From assembly GCA_011634665.1 (NCBI GenBank), contig WAEK01000005.1:488001-552000 (forward strand): DNA of 64,000 nucleotides. Reading direction: 5' to 3'. This stretch comes from Mortierella sp. BCC40632. Taxonomy: Eukaryota > Mortierellomycota > Mortierellomycetes > Mortierellales > Mortierellaceae. The position numbers and the translations under genes were made by a program. Positions 22,989 through 33,940 of the stretch are shown here, piece after piece. The notes beneath the pieces were generated by a model, which saw only the letters and a list, made by a program, of their open reading frames with translations, was not told the DNA's origin and did no database searches. Each line of letters opens with the position of its first letter. The stretch's first letter is position 1.

Positions 22989-25900
22989 ATGAACCAAAGG
23001 GATTCTAGGTGCATCTTTCTCGTTCGAGATGTGGGGAGAAGGTAAATCATGGTCAAGCTCAGAGCGCTAGTGTCCATCTCTTGAAATGTCTCCATTTACT
23101 CGGGAGGAAAAAAAGAATGAACAGGGCCCAGTAAACTAAAACCGACCTGTGCCTCCTAAATAAGTATCCCAGACACCAGGCTCGCTCAGTACCTGGAGTT
23201 GAGATCCAACGAGAGCATAGCAGATTATGATGTGACCGCTGGAACAAACTCGTCCACCCTTACGTACAAGGTTCAAATGCAGTCGCTGGATCGTGCCATG
23301 AATGTGTTCAAGTATGTCAACCTTGCTTAGGACAGATATTGCTTGGATGTCGAGGACGAAATGAAATAGCATAATCTAACAACGCTTCCAAATTTACTAC
23401 CAAAACGACAGGCGATGTAACTTTCTACCATTCTGTGGATCTGTACTCAGGCTGGAACTATACCCACGGAGCATCTTCGACAAGATCCCCCAGGTAACTG
23501 TCGAGTTCTTGGTGGATCCTCCTCTAAAGGTACAGTTCTTTCTTCTGGATTTGGTTGTAACAATTCAATAGAAAACTCTTAGCCATCGCCTCCCCCTCTT
23601 TTCTTTTCTTTTAATTTCGTCCGCATCTGTTATTATCTAGGACGTATATTGGCACTTTATGAAGTTTGGCCAAGTCATATCAGGTATTTTCAACTTGATC
23701 TGCTTTCTTTTTTCAATTTCCAATAACAAATCAACAAGTCGCAAACAAACAAACAAACAAGCATCTTTATCTTTGTTCACATTACTTTTCTAGTCATCCG
23801 AGGATTTGACGCCACTGCACAAAAGAATGTATATCATATTTACTTTACGGAAAAAGATCACGTATTGAAAGTTTGCAGGATACTCCACTCGCAAGGTACT
23901 GCTGGTGGTGCGGATTTCTCAGAGGTAATTACGGACACTTTTGCTCTTGTCCTTGTCCGATTCTGACACATGTCATGTAAAGATTCATTAACTCTCCTTT
24001 TTTTTTTTTTAAAAAAAAAAAAAACCTGATAGAAGCGAACTTTGAATGGAATTGGTATTTCGTTAGTCAAAACTTTGAACACCGAGATCCGCCACTCTGA
24101 TTTTTGGGTTTCTCCAAAGGCACTCCCAAGAGGTCCTTCAGCCTTGGACTACGCATCGGTAGGCACAGATTTACCCCACTATGCTAGAATATACTCTTTC
24201 CTCCAATTACCTTGGACACATTTAGCTTCCTCTCTGACGTTGCTCATACTTATTCTTGCTCATATATTGGCTAGGCCTCCGCATCTGCTAGCAACTCGAC
24301 ATTTGCTTTTAACGGAATCCCTGGTGTTGGAGTGAACCTTAAGAGTCGTGTTGAGGTGAACCCGAAGGGTCGTATTGAAGTAGGAGTGTCCGGAAGTGGT
24401 GGGAGCTCCACAAGGGCAGGTGTAAACAAACCAGTTCCTGTCAGACCAACAAGTATTAGTGTTTCTAGCCAACATGGGAAGTCTCTGGATTCGAGAGCTA
24501 GCAACGTTGCATCTGCTTCTGATACAGGTTATGGACTAGAGAAGCGTTTGAACAGGACCTCCTCTGAACAACGCAATAGGCGATCGGATAAGACTCAACA
24601 TGTATTGCAGCACCCTGGAAGTCTTGACAGCAGGACATGCCTTCTGCACAGAAGGAAAAGGACTTTTCAAGAGTGGTGCGATTCGGCGTTTGTCACTTAT
24701 GAGACACTCTACAACTTTTCGTCAAGGTCTATTCAGGGTGTAGTCTCGATCTCGACGCTGACGTGGGGATCACAACTGGATATTTCGACATTTAGACTGC
24801 ACTATGGTATGTCCAATGACTGTGGCTACTGGAAGAGATGAGGCATCTTGTCTATACTAAGATACTCCTGTTTCCTAAACTAGCACGCTCACCCTTTGTC
24901 CTTGCTCTCCAACAAACTAGGCTCCCTGTTTACGCCAAATAATCAGTCACGGAGTTGTCCAGTGGCCTCGTGCCTTACTGTTGAAGCGCGACAATATGGA
25001 GATAAAGATTCGGCAGCAGAAGTCCTGAGCATTCGAAATACGGGCCAGCTACCGGAAGCCTGTGAGGTAATTGCCACGTTAGTTATGCTAGTGTCGTTGC
25101 CAACCTGTCTCAGAGTAAATGGACACTAACGACTTGATCCTTGAATTCTTAATCTCTTAAGGCTATGGCGGAAGGCATGAATGTCACAGCCAGAGGAAAA
25201 ATTCTTTCGATGAGGTACGCAGACTGAGAGTGATTTGAAAATTGAATGGTGTATTCTCTGGTGTCTGGAGAGGGAGCAAAAGTGGGAGAACATCTGTACG
25301 CGGATTAACATTTTCATGTAATTTGTGCCATATTATTCCAGATGTCTCGAGTCTGGTCATCTTATCACCTCTTCTGAAGATATTGGGCTGTATATGTGGG
25401 ATATGAGAGATGATTCTGAGATTGCCAAAGTGCCGCTTGCAAAGCTGAGCGCGGGCAAAGATCGTAGACTCGCATTCGACGCCAAAGGAATGCAAGTTTG
25501 TAGTGTTGACCAATACGGAAATTTAAGCAGCTATGACCTGACAAAGGCTGTCGCTTCAGCTAGCAGCGAAAGGAGCAAGGGCAAGTCTGGGATGACATCT
25601 ATTCCGCCAGGCCAAACTACTACAATTGATAACAATCGAAACTTCTCTACAAGCTCCATTTCCATCAATACCTTTGATAACACTGTCCTGGTGAGCTCTT
25701 CTGCTCATGCCCAGGTCGCCTGTTGGGACCAGCGATCACCCCAAATGGCCATCAAGATATCGACATCATGTTCAATGGGCAGATCGATGCCTACTCGTAG
25801 GAATGATTATGATCAATTGCTGAGCTGTGAATGGAACCCCAAAAAACCGCTTGAGTTTATGACCACAAGCAGAAACGCTGTACGGATATGGGATATCAGG

Positions 25901-26488
25901 AAATTGGATGGCTTTGTAAGTCTTACCTCCACCAACGCATCTATGCTCGCTTAAATCCTAAATGAGATTTAAAGATCAGGGTTGCTAATATATACCTCAT
26001 GAACTTTTGCTCCCATTTGATTGCTCTAGAGAGATGCGGTTATTCACCCATGCTGGGATGCTCCGCTTCTCAGAACACAGTACTCTCCGCATCGCTCAGA
26101 TTGTATCGCAGGGATGACGGAGGACGGAGACCTTCGAATTTGGAATCTAAAATCCTATGGCCCGCCCGAGCAACTATTTGTGCACCAAGGACACAAGTAT
26201 GGCTTGTCGTTTGATAGAGTTGCTTATGAAATCAGTCTTGGTCTGCTCGCTTTTTTGTATTAACCATCCATGATTTCCTTTCCTTTCCTTTCCTTCCTTT
26301 TTTTATTTTTATTTTTATTTTTTTACTTGTTTTATTTTATTAGTCTTATGATCTCTGACTTTGCATGGTGTCCATATGTCGAAGATGTCATTGCAACTGT
26401 GGCTCCAGGGAATGAGCGGCATCATGGAAACATTCAGGTCTGGAGGCCACGGAACCTTCACGACAGCGACGATCACGGAGAGCCATAA
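22989..26488 (+). CDS. WD40-repeat protein with RRM-like N-terminus
   Basis: Twelve exons close in frame to 739 aa: 22989-23041, 23180-23311, 23412-23529, 23641-23683, 23794-23924, 24033-24158, 24275-24806, 24921-25066, 25162-25214, 25342-25915, 26030-26196 and 26344-26488. Residues about 60-160 read like an RNA-recognition fold: VTVEFLVDPP, then a helix-like HFMKFGQVISVIRGF, then VYHIYFTEKDHVLKV; this is a structural guess. A polar linker follows. The C-terminal half has WD40-type blades: LYMWDMRD, VACWDQRSP, VRIWDIRKLDGF, LRIWNLKSYG, and a last blade with ISDFAWCPY and IQVWRPRN like histone-binding WD proteins. I do not recognise the orthologue. The first exon is the least certain part. Confidence 0.75.
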
Positions 26489-26856
26489 AAATCAAGCACG
26501 TTCATTTTCCCTTTTCTCTCTCTCTACTCTGTGATCTAGCAGCATATTTCTCTCCTGAACTGATTATGTACACTCGATGTTAATGCTAAATTAGATTTCC
26601 CCACAACTGAAACCCGCACTCTACATAATTGCATCTCCACCCCCACCTTCTCAGTTTTAATATGACTGGAAAGCAAAATAGTTGCGGATCAAATTCGTTA
26701 TGTTGCGTTCATGCCTATACATTTGGGCCGCATCCAAATCTAACATTCTTTGCATCCGCACACGTGTTCTTCATAAATAATCTTTAGCAGTAGATGAACA
26801 GGCACAAAATAATTGAATCTTGGAAAAGAGAAGATTTATTCCCCACTATCCTAGAT
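26489..26856. other. Convergent 3' spacer
   Basis: 368 bp between the WD40 stop and the zuotin stop. AT-rich, with no motif or open frame worth naming. Confidence 0.6.
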
Positions 26857-28155
26857 TTAAGCAGAGCGCTTGGCGACCTCGGCGCTGAAGATCTCGGCAA
26901 TGTTGCCGCTCTTGACACCATCCTCCAAGGTCTTGCGGACAGCCTCAAGCTGATCCAAGCCCTTGGAGCCCTCCAAGAGAGCATCCAACAACTCGAGCTG
27001 CTTCTCAACCTGGTCAGGACCAGGGATGACGCCAGCGGGCAAGAAGTAGTTGTTGTCCTTAATCAAAGCCTTGAGGTTCTTCTTCTCCTTGCGAACAGCA
27101 CGCTTCAACAACTCCTTGTTCTTCTTCTGGTCCTCACGGGCAGACTTCTCGGCCTCCTCGGCAGCGACACGAGCAGCCTCGGCAGCGGCAGCAGCAGCAG
27201 CAGCATCCTCAGCAGCCTTCTTCTCAGCAGCCTCCTTCTCCAGACGCTTGGCATTGCGCTGCTTGTTAGCAGCCTCCTTGAAGAGCTTGATACGAGGATC
27301 CAAAGCCAAGGCCTGGTCAACAATCTCACGGAGACGAGCATTGTCCTCCTTCTTCAGCTTGGCACGCTCAGCCTTGTTCTTCTTCTCAAAGTAACGCTTG
27401 TCATCACGCGAGTCATGGCCCTCACCATCCTCCTTATCCATCCACTCGAAGGTTCTCCACGAATCGAAGCTGTACCAGAAGTTGTAGAAGCCCTCAACCG
27501 ACTCCTGAGTCGACTCAGCGTTACCCAACATAGGAACAGGCTGAGTGTTCGAGAAACGGGCCTCACGCTCAAAGACAGGGGTATAAAGCTTGTAGAAATC
27601 GGCCTTGGATCTGGCGTTGGGGATCTCATCAGGGATGCTGGGATCCACGGAATCCCACTGACGACGCTTGACGGGATCCATCAAGGTCTCGAAGGCCTTC
27701 TGAATGCACTTGAAGAAACCATCGTCGTGAAGACCTCCTTGGGCAGCCTTCTTGTCGGGGTGGTGACGGAGGACCTTCTTGCGGTGAGCACGACGGATCT
27801 GGTCCTCAGTGGCCTTATAACGAAGGTGGGAGAGACCCAAGACGGCGTACTGATCCTGATCCTTCCAGTCACGGGGGTCGCGACGAAGCATGGCTGGGTC
27901 TTCGGGCTCATCACCCAAGTCAGCATCATCATTCTCAGAGTTACCAGCAGCCTTGGCAGCCTCAGCCTCCGAGGTGACCTTCTCGTCCTCGGAGAAGGTA
28001 CGGGAGTGGATGTGACGGCGGGCGTGGGCCAAGAAATGACGACCAACGGGCTGGATCGAGGCCTTGGCGGGGGCCGAGATGGTAGCGTGGAAGGCCGAGG
28101 TCTTGTCAGCAGACCAAGACTTGGGAGGCGAAGGGAGAAGGAAATCCAAGACCAT
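26857..28155 (-). CDS. ZUO1: Zuotin, J-domain subunit of the ribosome-associated complex
   Basis: Single-exon 432-aa protein, almost the length of yeast Zuo1. Zuotin pairs with the atypical Hsp70 Ssz1 at the ribosome exit tunnel and stimulates Ssb-type Hsp70 on nascent chains. Visible features are an N-terminal PPKSWSA segment, a J domain with DQYAVLGLSHLRYKAT and the HPD tripeptide at 132-134, the zuotin homology region (FYNFWYSFDSWRTFEWMD), a charged Ala/Glu/Lys helical segment around 290-345 that matches the ribosome-binding middle domain, and a C-terminal helical bundle. The coding sequence is unusually uniform in codon choice, as expected for a highly expressed gene; this leaves a long antisense open frame that is not a gene. 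NAC-beta is the next gene on the same strand. Confidence 0.95.
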   Translation of the reverse strand: MVLDFLLPSPPKSWSADKTSAFHATISAPAKASIQPVGRHFLAHARRHIHSRTFSEDEKVTSEAEAAKAAGNSENDDADLGDEPEDPAMLRRDPRDWKDQDQYAVLGLSHLRYKATEDQIRRAHRKKVLRHHPDKKAAQGGLHDDGFFKCIQKAFETLMDPVKRRQWDSVDPSIPDEIPNARSKADFYKLYTPVFEREARFSNTQPVPMLGNAESTQESVEGFYNFWYSFDSWRTFEWMDKEDGEGHDSRDDKRYFEKKNKAERAKLKKEDNARLREIVDQALALDPRIKLFKEAANKQRNAKRLEKEAAEKKAAEDAAAAAAAAEAARVAAEEAEKSAREDQKKNKELLKRAVRKEKKNLKALIKDNNYFLPAGVIPGPDQVEKQLELLDALLEGSKGLDQLEAVRKTLEDGVKSGNIAEIFSAEVAKRSA

Positions 28156-28258
28156 GATGATGGAGAGTGAATTGATGGGTGAAGGAGGATGGATTCGAAA
28201 AAGATTTTGTCAAAGCCAGTGAATATATTTTTTTTCTCTCTATTTCGTAGTCACACCC

Positions 28259-28293
<35 letters not shown>

Positions 28294-29047
28294 CTTGAGT
28301 GGTGCTCCGTTCACCATGCCCCTAGAATCACACGAATCTTTTTTTTTTTTTTTTTCAAGACAAGTATAGGCTGGCCAAAGTCTATGATGCGCTGACAATC
28401 GCTATCACTACCTCGCAAAAAAGAGAGAAAAATAATAATAATTCATATCCCCATAGTCACCAGCATGCAGCAGAAGTTCATTGATAGAGTCTGCCGAGGA
28501 CTTTGCCGATAGTCCATCAGTAATTACGCCTTCTTTGTTCTTTGCTCTTTTCTAGAATGGGTATCCAAAAGCTTCACCAGCTCCCGTAAAATTGACCTGG
28601 CACTCTTGATCTCAAGATTATAAAAAAGACCAATGGATCCACAGACACGACTGAAAGCTCAGCTGGGGGGTTGACGAGAAGCCCTCGCCTCCTGTTCGCA
28701 TTAAAGCGTCGCAGCTAAGGAAAATCTTCTACATTGACTCAAGCTCAATAGGCGCTGCACACTTACACTATTCTCTCTCCGAGTTCTTAGTAAGAATCGG
28801 ACCAAATGTAAATGGCTATTAAGCTACATAAATGCTGAAGGATGACTACAAGTAATTCACGTTGAGACTTCGCCCAGGTACATTATGACATTAAAGTATC
28901 CGAGATACTTTTCAATGCCTTTCATCCAAAATGGCAAGCATGTAGCGTCCTATCTTCCCTTTCGATATCAAGCAAGTTTGCAGAGCGCAAGAAAATAATA
29001 ATTACTTTGGTACATCTGATTTTTTTTTATTGACCCGGGAAAAAAAC
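28156..29047. other. Intergenic upstream of zuotin, with T-tracts
   Basis: About 0.9 kb. A T tract of about 31 bases lies at 28260-28290 and a second at about 28340-28357, both A-runs on the zuotin coding strand. It contains the zuotin promoter and the NAC-beta 3' region. No conserved frame or tRNA-like fold recognised. Confidence 0.6.
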
Positions 29048-29546
29048 TTAAGCCTTGGTCTCCTCGAGAGAGGCATCATCGAAGGACTCGACAAGGTCAG
29101 GGACCTCATCATCGTTGTCATCAACGGCACCAGCAGCTCCAGCGGCGGCAGCGCTCTTCTGGTACTGCTCAGCAATCTTGCGGAGCGAGGCCAACGAGTC
29201 GGGGCCGAGCTGGCTCAAGATGTTGGGGAGCAACTCAGTGAGCTCCCTCTCCTCAGCACGGCCGTAGATGGCGTAGGTGTTGGAGGAAACCGAGGCGTGG
29301 ACTAAAAGACAAAAAAAAAAAAGCGGTTGATAACAAGGCCACGAGTCAGTAAGCATGATTGAAATTTAGAGTGAATATCGACGGTAAAAGACCGTGAAGG
29401 ACGCCGAGAAATGTCGCCACTAGCCTCCCAAAAAAAAGAAAAAAAAAAAATAGTTGCGCCATATCCTGACATATCACATCCAGTGCTCCCTGGTCTTAAC
29501 TCGCGTCACAAACAAACTCTTGTCCCGTAGAGGCTCCAGGAATACA

Positions 29547-29588
<42 letters not shown>

Positions 29589-29836
29589 TAAACGAGCTAG
29601 AGCTACAACTTACCCTTGGGGGCACGGAAGTGGATAACAAGGCCATCATCCTTGAACATGTTGACCTCCTCAACGAAGGGCTGGTTGACAAGGTTCAACT
29701 TCTCAAGAGCAGCCTGGAGCTTGCGGTCATCAGCAGCAACAGTGCGGTGAACCTTCTTCTGGACACGGCGGGGAGCGCCCTTGGAGCGGTTGGGCTGAGC
29801 CTGGAGCTTAGCGAGTTTCTCAGGGGTCATGCTCAT
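29048..29836 (-). CDS. EGD1: Nascent polypeptide-associated complex subunit beta
   Basis: Exons 29836-29614 and 29301-29048 on the minus strand join (phase 1) to 158 aa, a normal size for NAC-beta/BTF3. NAC is a heterodimer at the ribosomal exit tunnel that shields nascent chains and tunes SRP targeting. The N-terminus carries the ribosome-binding RRVQKK motif at 23-28. The NAC domain spans about 37-100 ([17 protein letters not shown], then [12 protein letters not shown] after the splice, then [11 protein letters not shown]). The C-terminus is acidic with [10 protein letters not shown]. The intron is 312 nt, long for this window, and includes an AAT microsatellite. Zuotin lies about 0.9 kb downstream on the same strand. 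Confidence 0.95.
29547..29582. repeat. (AAT)12 microsatellite in the NAC-beta intron
   Basis: Twelve uninterrupted AAT units on the plus strand (ATT on the coding strand), close to the 5' splice site of the NAC-beta intron. Confidence 0.95.
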
Positions 29837-30339
29837 GTTGGAGATAGTTGTGCTTGTTAGGCTAGTGAGAAGTAGAGAAATTGTGGTCGAAAAAAGGATA
29901 TATTAGGGGTCGAGTCAAAGAAAAGAGTGTGTGAAAAAGGCTGATTTGTTGTGAGGATCCTTCATATTGTCCGAGATCAACATGCTCCATCCACGACACT
30001 GTATGATCCGTCATCGCAAGGGTTAGGAAATTTTTCCTGCAATAATGCCGAGCTTCGTTGATACAAATTGTTGATCGACTCCTGAATAAAGCATTCTACA
30101 GAAGAGGGCCTTTCTCCTGAAAAACGACCACTACTCCTTCTTGACCTTTCCCCCCATATGCCTTTCAAGAGCCCAGTGGCAATAGATCAGCGGCAGTGAC
30201 AATCAATAGCAGATTTGATTCGGTCACGCAGCGGCTGGCCCTCTGAAGTGGATATAGTTTGGTTCTTTTTTTCTTTCTTTTTGGAGTAGCAGCGTGGGAG
30301 GGGCGAGCGAAGGCGGTAATCCATGCAGGCATAAGTTCA
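29837..30339. other. Intergenic upstream of NAC-beta
   Basis: About 0.5 kb containing the NAC-beta promoter. Two short minus-strand open frames (29977-30365) could be further exons of the hypothetical gene upstream, but no splice chain could be supported. Confidence 0.5.
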
Positions 30340-31043
30340 TTACCTGGAGAAGGGTGGATGATCAAGAAATGTTCGATCCAGCCAGCTCGCCCTAAAAATA
30401 ATAAAAATTTTTAGCCACACACACTGGACCGCATTCAGACAAGGACACGATGGTGGCGAAGCCACCGCGAAAGACTGCCACCAGGGCCTTTCTATATCCA
30501 TCTCTTCTCCTCCTATTCCTCCTCGCTTCAAGGCGGCCAAACCAGCAAGCTTTTCCATCTGGTTCACACTGGGATCCTCGAGTCGGCTTGCAAGGTCACT
30601 TCTACAAAGTAGAAGAGGACTAGCAGCACCAGTGAAAGCTCCAAGAGAGCTTAGGACAGTAAGAGGACAAGTATCTTCTGTCCAGGATGTTCGTGCAAGA
30701 TGAGGAAAGGATGTTTCAGGAAGGGCATCACCGTCTGGAAGAGCGAGTGCCAGGTTTCTGGCACATCGATATACTCGGGGAGTGGACGAGATACCTAGCT
30801 GGAGGCCAGTGTAGGTAAGACAGTTGTACCTATACTTAAAAAGAAAAAAAAAAACCTAAGAACAATACCCCTGGATACACGTAATCCATTACAGCAAATC
30901 CTCAGAGAAGACTGGTTGATAAAGGACCGATCTATGGTCCAGCGGTCAGCGCCATCAACAGAAGTCTTGACGATTTGTGCAATAGTTGACGCTTTAGAAA
31001 CGCTAGCAACCTTCTCTGGTGGTCGAGCTGGTGGACAACTCAT
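30340..31043 (-). CDS. Hypothetical protein, two-exon model (uncertain)
   Basis: Not recognised. On the minus strand an ATG at 31043 opens 55 codons (MSCPPARPPEKVASVSK...). After a proposed very short 44-nt intron (30878-30835, donor GTATCC, acceptor TTTTTAAG) the frame stays open for 495 bases to a stop at 30340, giving 219 aa. The second exon has VYRCARNLALALPDGDALPE, QMEKLAGLAALKRGG and ERPWWQSF, which look like ordinary protein rather than repeat sequence, but no family comes to mind. The end is also ambiguous: the last codons contain TCCAG|GTAATG, which could be a donor leading to more exons. It could instead be a decayed gene. Confidence 0.35.
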
Positions 31044-31722
31044 TGGAAAGTAACCATTAGAACCGACGGTTACCCTGTAAACCGACTATTGACCAGATTG
31101 GTTAATGGACAAGAGGTCGCGAAGAAGGGAGGGAGTCTGAGCTCACAGTTGTACTGAACTGTCCTTTTGTACTGAACTAACCTCAGAGACCTTGAGGAGC
31201 CAGTGAACTTCATCTTTTTTGTTTGAGTTGCCGGCGCTATCGGACTCGGGCGATTTTGGCATTTCCCAATGTGGAATGTAGCAGGATCTGGTACCTGAGA
31301 CTAGCGGGACAAGTTCAAATATGAAAGTATAAGGCTACAGAGACTGACGGGAGCCATGCAGGTGGAGGAAGTATGTACATGCCATATCTTTTCTTAAGTT
31401 GATCCCTAACCCAGACTCCAGCCCCTATCTCTCTCCTCACAATTTACGCGTTTGACTGACACTACGTCAAGCAAGCATAGTCAACGTCTATGGACTGTAG
31501 AGACGTCTTTTTTTCTTCCTTCGTCGATCCTCCATGGTGGATACTACTACAGAGTTGGGTCTTAATGGAGGCAAGATCTGATATAGCGCGAAGGTTCCGA
31601 GCCTAGAAGTTACAGTCCTCCTCTCCCTTTGCGATTTACCACAAATTGAAAGGGAGGACTGTGTAGTGTCTTCTTTGCCCCCTCTCCACCTTCTTCTGTC
31701 AGACCGCCCTGATCTGCCATTC
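31044..31722. other. Intergenic between hypothetical gene and CCE1
   Basis: About 0.7 kb in the divergent space, containing an imperfect inverted repeat (31612-31662) just before the CCE1 start. Short open frames are not convincing. Confidence 0.5.
31612..31662. repeat. Imperfect inverted repeat upstream of CCE1
   Basis: Left arm 31612-31630 (ACAGTCCTCC...CCCTTT) and right arm 31649-31662 (AAAGGGAGGACTGT) can pair over 14 bp with a 5-nt bulge in the left arm and an 18-nt loop. It lies 61 bp before the CCE1 ATG and may lie in the leader. Confidence 0.7.
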
Positions 31723-33360
31723 ATGCATCCTCAGTTGTGCGCTCGACGAATCCTGGGGCACCAAGTGTATGAGGCCACATTCTCTAAGACATGGCTAATG
31801 AGCGCCTCTACACATGCCATCCCCACACGACAACACACAATCTCTGTCTTCCGACACGCACGGGGCATACGAACCAAGCAACCGGATCCTTCCCAGTTGC
31901 GATCAGCTGAAGCCATGCATGTCTCCAGTCACCAAGAGATCTTTCAAAAGACATTAAGCAGGTTGGGCTTCACATGCATTCCACGGTTGCACAAACATGG
32001 ATCCTGGTCCGATTCTAATGGCCTCCCCTAACCTCCTTCTCATGTGAATAGGCTCAGGATAAAGGATCTTTCAGCACTTTTACTCGCTACAGGACAACCA
32101 GTGTCTGGAACAAAACCCGTCCTGACCAAGCGACTGTCTTCATATCTGGCATCAATCATGGATCGACTTGATACCGTTCCCCACTCCAGCAACTTTCCTG
32201 ATACGTTCTCTCCAGAAATCATTACAGATGACCCCTCTCCAGCGGAGGCCAATATAACCGCTGATCAGATGAATAGGGGCCCCGCCTCTACTGTCTTGGA
32301 CGACCCTTCAATCAACGTGGAGACAATCTACAGTCTCTTACCACGTTCTATTGTTTCCATTGATATCGGGATCCGTAACCTTGCCTGGGTAGAGCTCTCA
32401 AGAGATGGTAGAATCCTAAGGTGGTCCGTCGAAGATTTAATGGCGCCAGAAGAGACTGAGTCCAACTTATCAAACAATTTTACAGACACAACAACCGAGG
32501 AACCCATCAAGGATATTGTGCAGACTGGATTAGAAGATATGGATCCAAAGCCAAAGAAGCCCGGATCAAAGTCCAAATATTCGCTGAAGACAAAAATGGA
32601 ACCTATTGCTTACGATCCGCGGGTGGTTGCCCTGCGGGTTGACCGGACCTTGAGTAACATTGTCAATAGCGAAACGCTTGAAGGTATTATTTTGGAACGA
32701 CAGCGACTCCGAACGGGTGGATTCCACGCAGTGTTGGATGTCACAATCAAGTGTGGAGTTGTCGAAGGCATGATTCACGCATGGGTGGCCCATTGGCAAC
32801 AAAGGTGGGGCCAACAACGTTCAGATTCTGTTCCAGGGCAACCCGTAGAAGAATGTGGACCCATCTTCATCGAATCGATTCCCCCAAAGGCTGTAGGTGC
32901 CTGGTGGTCTGAAGATGCTAGTGCTATTCAGGAAGCTAAACAAGTCGCCAACCGTAAAAAATTGAAACCCAAGAAAACAAAAGAGGGCGAGCTTTCGGAT
33001 CAGGAAATACCAGAGACCATTGAAAATGAGAAAAGCAAACACATTTCTCCTATGCAAGGCTATACTGCCAAAAAGAAAGGATCGAAAGCGATTGTAGATT
33101 CGTGGATAAAGGAAGAGAACAAAGCAGAAACCGCACAATGTAATGCACATGGAGCAGATCAAGGCAAGATACCGCCCATTCCTGTATCAAGATCACACGT
33201 GAGTTGTCCACCAGAGTTGAAAGAGTGGTATTGTCGAGAGAGAAAACGCGACGATCTGAGCGACTGCCTATTGCAGGCAGTAGCATGGTACGAGTGGAAA
33301 CAGAGAGCCATCATAGAGGCCATTAAACTATCACGCACATTAGAAGAGGCTCGGCCATAG
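31723..33360 (+). CDS. CCE1: Mitochondrial Holliday-junction resolvase (Cce1/Ydc2 family)
   Basis: Exons 31723-31961 and 32052-33360 join in phase 2 to 515 aa. The splice uses a weak donor AG|GTTGGG, but it joins TLSR to LRIKDL exactly inside a SAP motif (LRIKDLSALLLATGQPVSGTK, shown here in part by LLLATGQPVSGTK). The family cleaves four-way junctions in mitochondrial DNA, allowing nucleoid segregation. The nuclease fold is shown by SIDIGIRNLAWVELS (first catalytic Asp), LERQRLRTGG (Glu), IFIESIPPKAVGAWW, and the C-terminal DDLSDCLLQAVAW with the last acidic pair. The first 60 residues are Arg/Ser-rich and poor in acids, fitting a mitochondrial presequence. A Lys-rich insertion (about 390-440) is probably disordered. 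Longer than the yeast protein. Confidence 0.88.
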
Positions 33361-33940
33361 CTAACCCTGAACTGCAACCTCTTAAAAAAAGAGTCGCAGA
33401 AGAAGCAGGGTAGCTTTGTCTTTTTGGCACACCCCTGCAGTATTGTGAAACGTTGCTGGGCGTGAATTGCTCGAGTGTGGACATTGCCCTTCCTTCCTTC
33501 CTTTTTAATCGACCACACATATTACGGGGTCTGGTCCACTATCTCTTTCATGCACTTGCCACACTTGAGAAGTATGGATGTTTCTTGAGCTTCACGCACA
33601 TTGGCGCGCAAATCTCAGTATTGTGGCACGTCATGGCCTACTTCCCAAAGGAAAAAAATATATACTCACCTCATCAATTACAAGAAACCACTTCGGCTCT
33701 GCTAGTCTTTACAAAGGATCGCTTTCCATGATAGGATCGCCATCTACTTCAAGTAATATTTTTGCTGTTCGCGCTCTCTCTTTCTTTCTTGCTCTCCACA
33801 TTAGCTCCGCAAAGTATAAATTGGCGGGAGACTTGAAAAAGACCCTGTTCCTAGCCGACTTTCCCCCCAATTATCAAAGATTGAAAACATTCCTCTTGCT
33901 CCACATTCCACACGCACCATCACCAACGCCCGCAGAAGAG
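33361..33940. other. Intergenic, no gene seen
   Basis: 580 bp between CCE1 and the serine-rich gene. A frame open from 33578 runs into the next gene's first exon but starts without an ATG and shows no conserved sequence before 33941. Confidence 0.55.

Noticed and set aside
26794..28170. Long plus-strand open frame (458 codons) antisense to zuotin
   Set aside because: It mirrors the biased codon use of zuotin, has a Leu/Ser/Val-rich composition without motifs, and zuotin on the other strand is unmistakable.
29302..29613. Possible box C/D snoRNA in the NAC-beta intron
   Set aside because: Introns of translation genes often host snoRNAs, but no clear C (RTGATGA) plus D (CTGA) pair with a closing stem was found on the coding strand.
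30415..30702. Plus-strand frame resembling a mitochondrial presequence (SSRLARSLLQSRRGLA)
   Set aside because: No ATG, no convincing splice partners on either side, and it is antisense to a longer open frame.
31488..31724. Minus-strand open frame before CCE1
   Set aside because: Arg/Lys-rich, without conserved features, and overlapping the inverted repeat and CCE1 leader.
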